DNA from: VRUE01 sp963762205
GTDB taxonomy: Bacteria > Actinomycetota > Thermoleophilia > Solirubrobacterales > 70-9
Length of the DNA: 64,000 nt
NCBI GenBank assembly: GCA_963762205.1
Contig: CAVXJZ010000002.1
Location: 496,001-560,000 of the forward strand
Direction of reading: 5' to 3'
In this document: positions 44,779 through 52,722 of the stretch, one piece after another
Layout of the letters: each line of letters begins with the position of its first letter
Position numbering within the stretch: position 1 is the stretch's first letter
Notes under the pieces: model-generated
Told to the model about the DNA's origin: nothing
Database searches by the model: none
Seen by the model: the letters and a program-made list of their open reading frames with translations, nothing else
Position numbers and translations under genes: made by a program

Positions 44779-45424
44779 CGGGGAGACGCCGGGTGCGGGG
44801 TGTGATCAGGGCGATCGGCAGCGCGAGGCCCGCCGAGCGGCGCAGGGTGGCGATGCGGCGACCGGGCTGTACCGCGTCGCGCGCCTCGCCCACCCGGTCG
44901 CCGAGCGAGGCGACCGTCGCCTCGAGGTCGTGGGAGACCATCGCAAGGCCCCAGAAGAAGGCCGGCCTGTCCGCGCCGCCCGCCTTCCCGATCGCCTCCG
45001 GGGGCTCCTGGACGACCTCGAGGACGACCGCGCCGAGGCGGAAGAAGGCCTGCCGTGGGGCGCCGGCGGGGGTCGGCTCCTCGCGGACCCGGCGCAGGTC
45101 GAGCCCGGCGGCCTCGAGCGCCGCGACGGTGCGATCCAGGTCCGGCGTGATCGCGACGACGTGGTCGAGCGCGGCGACGCCGTTCGGATGTGGCGCCGGC
45201 TCCGCCGGCGGCGGCCGGTCGGACCGCTCGGTGGGAAGGCCGTCCAGCTCGACAGCGGCGACGTCGCGGAGCGACCAGCCGACCAGGCCGCTCCCCGCAT
45301 CGCGCCCCGCGAGGCGGATGCGGACATCGCCGAGGAGGCAGGTGTCCTCGTCGACCCCGAACCCGCATCCCCGCCAGGCATCGGGCGAGTCGGCGACGGT
45401 GAGCTCGTCGAGCGTCGGGGCCAT
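44762..45424 (-). CDS. VOC/glyoxalase-fold protein
   Basis: 220 residues from ATG 45424. The VOC repeat starts at ALDHVVAITPDLDRTVAALEAAGLDLRRVRE and includes FFRLGAVVLEVVQEP. The N-terminal 70 residues look like a degenerate second module. The metal ligands are not all certain. It is related to uncharacterised glyoxalase-like proteins; the substrate is unknown. Confidence 0.75.
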   Translation of the reverse strand: MAPTLDELTVADSPDAWRGCGFGVDEDTCLLGDVRIRLAGRDAGSGLVGWSLRDVAAVELDGLPTERSDRPPPAEPAPHPNGVAALDHVVAITPDLDRTVAALEAAGLDLRRVREEPTPAGAPRQAFFRLGAVVLEVVQEPPEAIGKAGGADRPAFFWGLAMVSHDLEATVASLGDRVGEARDAVQPGRRIATLRRSAGLALPIALITPRTRRLPDVAAG

Positions 45425-45454
45425 GCCCGCACGGTAGCCGCTCGCCCCAGCGGA

Positions 45455-45480
45455 CCTTTTGGCCCCCGGGGGGCCAAAGG
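45455..45480 (-). terminator. Hairpin after the AMP-ligase gene
   Basis: A near-perfect hairpin with CCTTTTGGCCC and GGGCCAAAGG arms (one bulged T) around CCGG, about 30 bases after the stop at 45509. No U tract follows, but the CCAAAGG/CCTTTTGG ends are AT-richer. Confidence 0.55.
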
Positions 45481-45508
45481 TTGGATACGGCGCCGGCCGG
45501 GGCCGCAC

Positions 45509-47092
45509 TCAGTCGAGGCCGTGCGGGTGGAGGTGGTCCTCCGCCATCTTCTTCAGCCCGACCCGGTCGATCTTGCCGGTCGGGTTGAGTGGCATCTCGT
45601 CGAGGAAGACGATCTCCTCGGGCGCCTTGTAGCCGACCCGCTCGCGGCAGAAGACGATCAGGTCGGCGCTCGAGGGACGCTCGGCGCCCTCGCGCAGGGT
45701 CACGTAGGCGCGCACGTTCTCCCCGTGCACTTCGTCGTGGACGCCGACGACCCCGACGAGGCCGACGTCGGGATGCTCGGCCAGCGCGCTCTCGACCTCG
45801 AGCGGGCTGATGTTGGAGCCGTCGTGGACGATCACCTGCTTCTTGCGGCCGAAGAACCAGAGGTAGCCGTCCTCGTCGGCGCGGGCGAGGTCACCGGAGT
45901 CGAGCCAGCCCCCGTCGACGATCTCCTCCGTCGCCTCCGTCGCCCCCCAGTAGCCGGCCATGCGGCTGGGCGAGCGGATGAAGATACGGCCCACCGTCTC
46001 CGCCCCGACCGGCTCGCCGTCGTCGCCGCGGATCGCGATGCTGAAGCCGCAGATCGGCCGCCCGATCGAGCCCTGCCTGATCTCGCCCGAGGGCGGGTTG
46101 AGCGTTGCCAGGCCGACCTCGGTCATCCCGTAGCCCTCGACGATCGGGAAGCCGGCCAGGGCCGCGAACTCGGCGAGCAGCTCGGTCGAGACCTTGTCGG
46201 CGCCGGCGCGGCAGAGCCGCAGCGAGTCGAAGTCGTGCGGCTGCAGCCCGTGGTCGCGGATCAGCGCCGAGAGCGCCGCTGGGATCATCGCCAGCACCGT
46301 CGGCCGGTGGTCGCGCAGGAGGGGCAGCAGCTCGTGGGCGTCGGTGCTGCGCGCGACGACGACCTTGCCGCCGGCCGAGAGCATGCTGAGCGCCCAGAGG
46401 AAGGAGCCGACGTGCGACATCGAGGAGCCCGGAAGGAAGACGTCGCTCGAGTCGAGCTCGAAGGCGGAGGTGGCGCTGGCGATCATCCAGCGCAGCGACT
46501 CGCGGGTGTGGGTGACGCCCTTGGCCGGGCCGGTGCTGCCCGAGGTGAAGAAGATCGCGGCCGGGCTGTCGGGATCATGGTTTCGCCCGTCGGCTGCCAG
46601 AGGATCGCTGTCGAGCAGCGCGGTGAAGGACCTGCCCCACCCGGCCCCGGCGTCCTCCTCGTCCCCGTCGGCGAAGCCGACCGTCCCCAGGTCGAGCTCG
46701 CCGGCGAGCCTGCTCCGGGCAACGTCCTCGGCCCGCTCGACGTGGGCGACCAGCGCCCTGGCCTCGCTCACCTCAAGGGCGTGGTCGATCTCGCGGAATG
46801 TGTAGCGGTAGTTGAGCGGAGTGGCGACCAGACCGGCCCTGAAGCAGGCCAGGTAGTGAATGACCAGCGCGAGCCGGTTCGGCATCAGCGAGGCGATCCG
46901 GTCGCCGGGCTCCAGGCCCAGCCCTCGGTAGCCGCCCGCCAGGGCCGCGCTCTCTTCGTCGAGCTCGCGCCAGCTCAGCGATCTGTCGGCCGAGACCAGC
47001 GCCGGCGCGTCGGGCGCCGCCTCCAGGCCGACACGCAGAAGCTCGTCGAGGGGGGCGGCGGGGGTCTCGAGCGGAATCCCGTCGATCAGCAT
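45509..47092 (-). CDS. AMP-dependent acyl-CoA synthetase/ligase
   Basis: 527 residues from ATG 47092. ANL-family cores A3 FFTSGSTGPAKGVTHT, A5 GYGMTEVGLATLNP, A7 SGDLARADEDGYLWFFGRKKQ and A10 NPTGKIDRVGLKKM are all present. It should activate a carboxylate as an acyl-AMP and pass it to CoA. The chain type cannot be read off. It is divergent from the DksA-like gene. Confidence 0.9.
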   Translation of the reverse strand: MLIDGIPLETPAAPLDELLRVGLEAAPDAPALVSADRSLSWRELDEESAALAGGYRGLGLEPGDRIASLMPNRLALVIHYLACFRAGLVATPLNYRYTFREIDHALEVSEARALVAHVERAEDVARSRLAGELDLGTVGFADGDEEDAGAGWGRSFTALLDSDPLAADGRNHDPDSPAAIFFTSGSTGPAKGVTHTRESLRWMIASATSAFELDSSDVFLPGSSMSHVGSFLWALSMLSAGGKVVVARSTDAHELLPLLRDHRPTVLAMIPAALSALIRDHGLQPHDFDSLRLCRAGADKVSTELLAEFAALAGFPIVEGYGMTEVGLATLNPPSGEIRQGSIGRPICGFSIAIRGDDGEPVGAETVGRIFIRSPSRMAGYWGATEATEEIVDGGWLDSGDLARADEDGYLWFFGRKKQVIVHDGSNISPLEVESALAEHPDVGLVGVVGVHDEVHGENVRAYVTLREGAERPSSADLIVFCRERVGYKAPEEIVFLDEMPLNPTGKIDRVGLKKMAEDHLHPHGLD

Positions 47093-47172
47093 TGCCGGAA
47101 TCGTACGGCTGACGGTCGATTCAGAAAGCCCGGGGCCGACACGCCGCCGCGGCGGCACGCTACGGTTTCCGC

Positions 47173-47508
47173 GTGGACCAGGACCGCGCCCGAGAGCTGC
47201 TCGCCCGCGAGCGCAAGCAGGTCGAGCAGGAGATCGCCGCGATCGGGCGCGAAGGGCCCGAAGAGGGCGACCAGCGGGTCGAGCCCGGCGACCTCGGCTC
47301 CGAGGGCCTCTACCAGGACGAGTTCGACGCCGGCCGAAGCCAGGACCTGAAGCGCCGGCTCGACGCGATCGAGCGGGCCGAGGCCCGCCTCGAGGCGGGC
47401 ACCTACGGGGTCTCGATCGAGAGCGGCGCCCCGATCCCCGACGAGAGGCTCGAGGCCTTTCCGACCGCCGAGCTGACCCGCGAGGAGCAGGAGCGCAGCG
47501 CCGGGTGA
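47173..47508 (+). CDS. Cysteine-less DksA/TraR-like protein
   Basis: 111 residues from GTG. The N-terminal helices fit a DksA coiled coil. The C-terminal YGVSIESGAPIPDERLEAFPTAELTREEQ matches the DksA zinc-finger region (YGxCxxCGxPIxxxRLxAxPxAxxCxxCQ) with every zinc Cys replaced. It may bind RNA polymerase without zinc, as known for some Cys-poor DksA paralogues, but no experiment on this clade is implied. Confidence 0.75.
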   Translation: MDQDRARELLARERKQVEQEIAAIGREGPEEGDQRVEPGDLGSEGLYQDEFDAGRSQDLKRRLDAIERAEARLEAGTYGVSIESGAPIPDERLEAFPTAELTREEQERSAG

Positions 47509-47538
47509 GCCGGCGGCCCCCAGCGGCGCCTCGGTTGC

Positions 47539-48276
47539 CTAGGAGTCGCGCAACAGCTCCTCGAGGGTCTCGCCGCCGAGCACCGAGCGAGGCATTGCGG
47601 CGACCACGTCGGTGCCGGGCCTTGCCTGCTCGTCGCGGCGCTTGATCAGCAGCCACTGCGGCTTCTCCCCGGAGCGAATGCGCTGCAGGGCGAAGCCGCC
47701 GCGCAGCTTTTCGCCATGGAGTACGAACACGGCGTGGCCGCGCTCGAGCGCCTCGGGCCAGGGGACGCGGCCGCCCTGCTCGTAGCTGCCGCGGTCCCAG
47801 ACGATCGCGCCGCCCTCGCCGACGGCGCCCTCGTGGTCGTTGTCGGAGATCTCGTGGTCCTCGACCTCGACCGCGAGGCGCTTGACGGCCGGGTCCAGCG
47901 ACGGCCCCTTCGGCACCGCCCAGGAGCGCATCGCCCCATCCAACTCCAGCCGCAGGTCGAAGTGGTGAGAGGTGGCGGCGTGCTCCTGGACGACGAAGGC
48001 GCCGGCGCCGACGCCGCGGATCGCGAACTGCTCGTGGCCCTCGACCCCGACCGACTCCGCCTCGACGTCGCCCACACGCGCGGCCGGCGGGCCCTCGCGC
48101 AGAAAGGCGAGCAGCTTCTCGACCGCCGCCTCGGGTCCCTCGGCATGGACCTGCACGCCGCCGTCCTCCGCATTGCGCACCCAGCCCATGACGCCCAGGC
48201 GCTGCGCCTCGCGCCGGGTGGCTTCGCGAAAGCCGACGCCCTGCACGCCCCCGCGCACGAGGGCCCGGACCGCTAC
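47539..48276 (-). CDS. Acylphosphatase fused to LigD-type 3'-phosphoesterase
   Basis: About 245 residues. Residues 1-85 form an acylphosphatase (VRGGVQGVGFREATRREAQ, with the catalytic Arg in GFRE and WVRNAEDGGVQVHAEGPEAAV). From about 100 comes a LigD 3'-phosphoesterase domain (FVVQEHAATSHHFDLRLELDG, SWAVPKGPSLDP, the His in VEDHEISDND, IVWDRGSYE). The catalytic His and Asp set appears intact. The start is uncertain: the reading frame opens with GTA (48274-48276) overlapping the preceding TAG, and the nearest GTG is six codons inside the first strand. Confidence 0.82.
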   Translation of the reverse strand, partial: VAVRALVRGGVQGVGFREATRREAQRLGVMGWVRNAEDGGVQVHAEGPEAAVEKLLAFLREGPPAARVGDVEAESVGVEGHEQFAIRGVGAGAFVVQEHAATSHHFDLRLELDGAMRSWAVPKGPSLDPAVKRLAVEVEDHEISDNDHEGAVGEGGAIVWDRGSYEQGGRVPWPEALERGHAVFVLHGEKLRGGFALQRIRSGEKPQWLLIKRRDEQARPGTDVVAAMPRSVLGGETLEELLRDS

Positions 48277-48695
48277 GCCTTCCCGGCGTCCGCCAGCCAC
48301 CGGTCCAGCTTCCGGGTCTCCTCGGTGTCCTCGTAGACCTCGTACTCGCGCAGCTTGCCCCAGGCGATCCGGCCCCAGATCACGTAGCGGTTCTCGTAGA
48401 CGCGCCCGTCCTTGGGGTCGTCGAGATGGATGTGGCCGCGGACGCAGATCGTCTGGCGCCACGGGAACCCCTTGAGCACGACCTCGTCCGGGTAGATCTG
48501 CAGGCCGATCTCGACGAAGCGGTCGAGCCACCGTTCGAGCTCCCGCTTGCCGCTGGCCCCCGGCGCGAACGAGCTCTCGCCCGGGAAGGTGAAGCGGACG
48601 TCGTCGGCGTCCAGCGCCAGGGTAGGCCCCGGGTCCCCTGCCCGGATCGTCCTCATGTTGCGGGCGATCATCTTGCCTGCCAGCCAAGAGAGCAT
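48273..48695 (-). CDS. SnoaL/NTF2-like protein
   Basis: 140 residues. The NTF2 cone is visible: LALDADDVRFTFPGESSFAPGASGKRELERWLDRF and YENRYVIWGRIAWGKLREYEVYEDTEETRKLDRWL. Such proteins bind small ligands or catalyse simple reactions; the role here is unknown. The stop overlaps the start region of the acylphosphatase fusion, so the two are translationally linked. Confidence 0.8.
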   Translation of the reverse strand: MLSWLAGKMIARNMRTIRAGDPGPTLALDADDVRFTFPGESSFAPGASGKRELERWLDRFVEIGLQIYPDEVVLKGFPWRQTICVRGHIHLDDPKDGRVYENRYVIWGRIAWGKLREYEVYEDTEETRKLDRWLADAGKA

Positions 48696-48867
48696 CGGCG
48701 CCTCCTTCGTCGGTTGCCTACCCGGCGGGTGTTATCACGAGCTTCGACCGGTGGGTGGCGATCGCCTCCTCGATGAGTCGAGATGCAGCATCGAGCCGCC
48801 TCGGATCTTCGCCCCGCGCCGGTAGGCGCCAGCGTCCCGGGGAGGCTAGCCGGCCCCGACCCGCACC

Positions 48868-50290
48868 TCAGTCCCCCTGCGCCCGGAGGACCTCCGAGGC
48901 CGCCCGCTCCCCGGACTGCACGGCGCCGTCCATGTACCCGGCCCAGATCGTCGCCGTCTCGGCGCCCGCCCAGTGCAGGCGGTCGATCGGGGCGCGCAGG
49001 GCGCTGCCGTATTCGGTCCAGGCGCCGGTGGTCATCAGGCAGCCGTAGCAGCCGCGGGTCCACTCCTCCTCGGCCCAGATCCGCTCGATGTAGCGCTCTG
49101 GGGCGCGCCGCCCGCTCGCCGAAGAGCCGGGCGTGGCCGGCGAGGACGGCCTCGCGTCGGTCCGCCGCCCCCCTCGCCCCCCAGTCGCGCGCCAGGCGTC
49201 CCTCCAGGAAGCCGAGCAGGACCCCCGGACTGCCCTCGGGCGGCGAGTTGTCGAAGACGACGCGCGCCGGGCCGACGTCGCTCGTCGCCTGCCCCGAGAG
49301 CCCCTCCTGGCGCCAGAAGGGCCGCTCGTAGACGGCCATCGTCTTGATCACCGTCCCCTGCGGCATCCGCTGGGTGAGCTGGTCACGCCGCGCCGGCAGC
49401 GGCGGGTCGTAGGCGATGCGCCCGGCGAGGGTCGGCGGGATCGCGACGATCGCCCGCCGGGCGCGCACCGCGAGGCCCCCGCGCCCGCCGGCCCCGTCCG
49501 AGTGCAGGACGACTCCGTCGCCGTGCCGCTCGATGCGACGCACCGGCGCGCCGAGGCGCAGGCGCTCGCCGCCCAACTCCTCGGCCATCAGCAGCGCCAG
49601 CCGCTGGGAGCCGCCGTGGAAGCGGTCCTGCTGGGCGCCGCCGCCGGTCCCGACCAGGGTGTTGAAGCCGCTGCCCGAGTGCGTGTAGAAGAGGACGTGG
49701 AGCAGCGAGACGTCGGCGGGCTCGGCTGCCCAGACCGCCTCGGTGGCGAGCTCGAAGAGGCTGCGCGCCGCCTTCGTGCGCGTGTTGCGCCGGATCCAGG
49801 TCGCGAAGGTCTGGCCGTCCCACTCGACCGCCTTGGGCGCGGTCCAGGGCGCCTCGGTCGAGACCTGCCTCGCCATCCGGTCGAGACGGGCGCGCGCCCG
49901 TTCGAAGTCGGCCAGGGCAAGCGGCGAGATCGCCCGCGAGAGGTCGCGGACCAGACCCAGCCGCGCGTCGGTGAAGGCGCCCTCGAAGGTGGCCCGCCGG
50001 CCCGAGAGCTCGACCACGTGGCGCCCCTCGTCGTGGGTCGGGAAGGTCTCGACGGATAGCTCGGCGGCCAGCGCCGCGATCCGGTCCTGGGTCGGCCCGA
50101 TCCACTGGCCGCCCACCTCGACCACCTTGCCGTCGCCGATCTCCTCGTTCAGCAGCCGCCCGCCGACCCGGTCGCGGGCCTCGAGGACGACGACGCCGCG
50201 CCCGGCTTCGGTCAGCCGCCGCGCCGCCACCAGCCCCGCCAGCCCGGCGCCGACGATCGCGACCTCGACCTCGATCTTCGAGCGCCGCAC
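48868..50290 (-). pseudogene. Flavin monoamine oxidase with a frameshift
   Basis: From GTG 50290 the frame carries the FAD site VAIVGAGLAGLVAARRLTEAG and GGRLLNEEIGDGKVVEVGGQWIGPTQDR, then runs correctly to LFGERAAR. There, one extra base in a C4 run (G4 on the plus strand, 49100-49103) shifts the frame. Read one base over, the missing C terminus continues without a break: ERIWAEEEWTRGCYG, HWAGAETATIWAGYMDGAVQ and a TGA at 48868. The repaired protein would be 473 residues. Either a recent mutation, a phase switch or an assembly error at a homopolymer. Confidence 0.87.
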
Positions 50291-50292
50291 CC

Positions 50293-50439
50293 TCAGCCGC
50301 CGCCGGTGGGCACGTAGCAATCGAAGGTCTCGGGGGCGAAGACAAGGCCCTCGCGGACGGTGATGAAGGCGGTGAGCTCGGCCTCTAGCTCCCCCACCAC
50401 CTCGAAGTACCGGCGCACGACATCCGCGGTGCTCGCCAT
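50293..50439 (-). pseudogene. Internally deleted SnoaL/NTF2-like gene
   Basis: A 48-residue frame from ATG 50439 to TGA 50293. It reads MASTADVVRRYFEVVGELEA, then directly TAFITVREGLVFAPETFDCYVP. The first part matches the usual N-terminal helix and the second the usual C-terminal strand block of a roughly 120-residue SnoaL protein, so about 75 residues seem to be missing. It starts upstream of, and nearly touches, the monoamine oxidase gene. Confidence 0.65.
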
Positions 50440-50558
50440 GCGGCGAAGGATACGAGCCGATACCGCTCGTCACCCTGATGCGGTGCGATGTAGATCGATT
50501 GCCTACGCACACCTATCCGTCCAACCCATCCGTCACCGCGAATAGCCTGGCGCGGACC

Positions 50559-51623
50559 GTGCCCGAATCGAGGAGATTTCGGTCGTTCGCCTCACCGCTG
50601 CCGACGGCGGCCGCGGTAGCCGTCGCTGCGGGGATGCTGTCGGCGGCGTCCGGTTGCGGCGGCTCGGGCGATTCGTCCGGGTACGGCCCCAAGGACGGGA
50701 GCACGACGTCCACGTCCGAGGCGACGACCGCGTCCACCCTCGAGGCGACCCCGGTCAACGTCCACAAGCTGCCGCTCGGCGACGACAGGTACGAGGTGGA
50801 CGGGCCGAGGAACGGCTACGTCTACTCGTGCATCACCGACTTCAACGGCGGCGGTGCCTTCGAGCAGGGGCCCTGGATCGACGACGCGGCGGCCACCTGG
50901 GACCTGAGCAAGAAGGTCTCCGTCGAAGGCCGCGTCCACTGGGACTCCGAATTCACCCAGCGCGTGTCCGGCTCCGAGCGGGAGCTCGCCGGCAACGGCC
51001 TGCCCCCGCAGACGTCCGGGACCTTCCCCGTCGAAGCCACCGACCCCGCCTACGAATACGACCGCAACCCGAACTCGATCTCATCCTACGAGCTGAGGGC
51101 GAGCCTGCCGGCCGACCCGGAACGGGCCGACGAGCCCAGCTGCGTGGGCGGGACCGTCGGCCTGATGAAGAACGGCATCCCGCTCTTCAGCCCCTTCGAC
51201 GCCGGCGGCCGCGACGCGGTCGCGACCGAGATCCAGGACCACTGCGACGCCCACCCCGAGAAAACCGGCCAGTACCACTACCACGGGCTCTCGACCTGCC
51301 TCTACAGGGACTCCGACGAATCGTCGTCGGTTCTGCTCGGCTGGGCCCTGGACGGCTTCGGCATCTACGTCGAACGCGACTCCGAAGGGACGATGCTCTC
51401 CAGCGCCGACCTCGACACCTGCCACGGCCGTACCAGCGCGATCTCCTGGAACGGCAAGACCCGTCGGAGGTATCACTACGTGATCACCCTCGACTTCCCC
51501 TACACCGTCGCCTGCTACCGCGGCACCCCGATCACCGAAGCCGAGGGCCTCGCGATCGGCGACCCGGGCGTGGGCGCCAGCGGCGAACCGGGCGGCTCCG
51601 CAAGCGGCCCACCCGGCGCCTGA
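50559..51623 (+). CDS. YHYH-domain lipoprotein
   Basis: About 354 residues from GTG 50559; a start 27 codons earlier is also open. A lipobox-like signal ends in LSAASGCGG, followed by a Ser/Thr linker. The domain carries the YHYH hallmark GQYHYHGLSTCLY, the GWALDGFGIYVERDS block, DTCHGRTSAISW and RRYHYVITLDFPYTVACYRG. YHYH proteins are extracellular and of unknown function; the histidines suggest metal binding. Confidence 0.85.
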   Translation: MPESRRFRSFASPLPTAAAVAVAAGMLSAASGCGGSGDSSGYGPKDGSTTSTSEATTASTLEATPVNVHKLPLGDDRYEVDGPRNGYVYSCITDFNGGGAFEQGPWIDDAAATWDLSKKVSVEGRVHWDSEFTQRVSGSERELAGNGLPPQTSGTFPVEATDPAYEYDRNPNSISSYELRASLPADPERADEPSCVGGTVGLMKNGIPLFSPFDAGGRDAVATEIQDHCDAHPEKTGQYHYHGLSTCLYRDSDESSSVLLGWALDGFGIYVERDSEGTMLSSADLDTCHGRTSAISWNGKTRRRYHYVITLDFPYTVACYRGTPITEAEGLAIGDPGVGASGEPGGSASGPPGA

Positions 51624-51650
51624 ACCCAAATAAGGCAGACACTCGTCAGG

Positions 51651-51724
51651 GGTGGACGACCGGATTCGAACCGGCGACCGCCTGGACCACAACCAGGAGC
51701 TCTACCAGCTGAGCTACGTCCACC
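51651..51724 (-). tRNA. tRNA-His (GTG)
   Basis: A cloverleaf with acceptor GTGGACG/CGTCCAC, an encoded G at position -1 (base 51724), anticodon loop TTGTGGT (anticodon GTG) and T loop TTCGAAT. Discriminator C73 is typical of tRNA-His. No CCA is encoded. Confidence 0.95.
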
Positions 51725-51738
51725 GCGCGGGGTCCAAT

Positions 51739-52440
51739 CTAGCGGGCTTCGACCAGTTCGGCGAAGGCGCGGAAGCCCGGGGTCGTGCGTGCCAGGAGGT
51801 CGGCCTCGAGGTCCTCGGCCTGTGAGGGAAGGAGGCCCGAGGCGCCGAGGCCGATCGCGCGGCCGGCTTCCATGACCATCTCCGGAACCCGCAGCCACGA
51901 TTCGAGCATGGCGGCATCGGCCTCGGGATGGAAGAGGACGCCCCAGGCGTTGCCGTAGCGGAAGGCCTGGTGCTCGGTCGCCGCCGAGGAGGCGAGGGAG
52001 CGGGCGCCGTCGGGCAGGTCGAAGACGTCGCCGTGCCAGTGCAGGACAGTCGCCTCCGGCGCCAGGGCGCCGATCACCGGGTCGTCGGGGTCCGAGACCC
52101 TGACGTCGAGGAAGCCGATCTCCGGCCTCGGCCCCGGCCGCACCTCGGCGCCCAGCGCCCGGGCGAGCAGCTGCGCCCCGAGGCAGATTCCGAGCACGGG
52201 GATCTGCCGCTCGACCGCCTCGGCGAGCCACTCGCGCTCCGCCTCCAACTCGGGGTGGCTCTCGAAATCGTCGACCTCCATCGGTCCGCCCATCGCGACG
52301 ACGCCGTCGACCTCGTCGTGGGAGGGAAGCGGGTCGCCGGCCAGCGCTTCCACCTCGAGCAGCTCGACCTCGCCGAAGGCGCGGGCGATGCGGTGCGGGC
52401 GCTCCCAGGACGCGTGTATGAGAACGAGAACGGTGGTCAA
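51739..52440 (-). CDS. Class I glutamine amidotransferase-like protein
   Basis: 233 residues. Nucleophile elbow VLGICLGAQLLARALG with Cys, catalytic His in VLFHPEADAAML and downstream Glu. The N-terminal VDGVVAMGGPMEVDD is the oxyanion strand. No synthetase partner is adjacent, so it may be a stand-alone GATase1 (as in GMP-synthase-like paralogues). Ligand unknown. Confidence 0.88.
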   Translation of the reverse strand: MTTVLVLIHASWERPHRIARAFGEVELLEVEALAGDPLPSHDEVDGVVAMGGPMEVDDFESHPELEAEREWLAEAVERQIPVLGICLGAQLLARALGAEVRPGPRPEIGFLDVRVSDPDDPVIGALAPEATVLHWHGDVFDLPDGARSLASSAATEHQAFRYGNAWGVLFHPEADAAMLESWLRVPEMVMEAGRAIGLGASGLLPSQAEDLEADLLARTTPGFRAFAELVEAR

Positions 52441-52443
52441 GGG

Positions 52444-52722
52444 ATGCGCAGCCTAGTCGCGCTACGGTTGACGGCGATGGCCAGGCGGTCGATCTCGCTC
52501 TTCAGGCCCGCGGCGCGGCCGGCGACCTCGACCGGCGCCCGCGCCGTCGGAGCGTTGGCGATCGGAGCCGCGGCGATCGGCGGCTTCGCGATCGGGCGGC
52601 TCGGCATCGGCCGCCTCTCGGTGGGCCGCGCCAGGGTCGGCCGGCTGCAGGTCGAGGAGGTCGAGATCGGCCGGCTCTCAGTCCGCGAGCGCGCCCCGGG
52701 CGAGCCGCCCGACCGACTTTGA
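52444..52722 (+). CDS. Pentapeptide-repeat-like small protein
   Basis: 92 residues from ATG 52444, or 81 from ATG 52477. From residue about 35 the chain is ten consecutive five-residue units with Ile/Val at position one and mostly Gly at position two: VGALA, IGAAA, IGGFA, IGRLG, IGRLS, VGRAR, VGRLQ, VEEVE, IGRLS, VRERA. This regular pattern predicts a right-handed beta-helix. The stop overlaps a TTG start of the next gene (TTGA). Function unknown. Confidence 0.7.
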   Translation: MRSLVALRLTAMARRSISLFRPAARPATSTGARAVGALAIGAAAIGGFAIGRLGIGRLSVGRARVGRLQVEEVEIGRLSVRERAPGEPPDRL

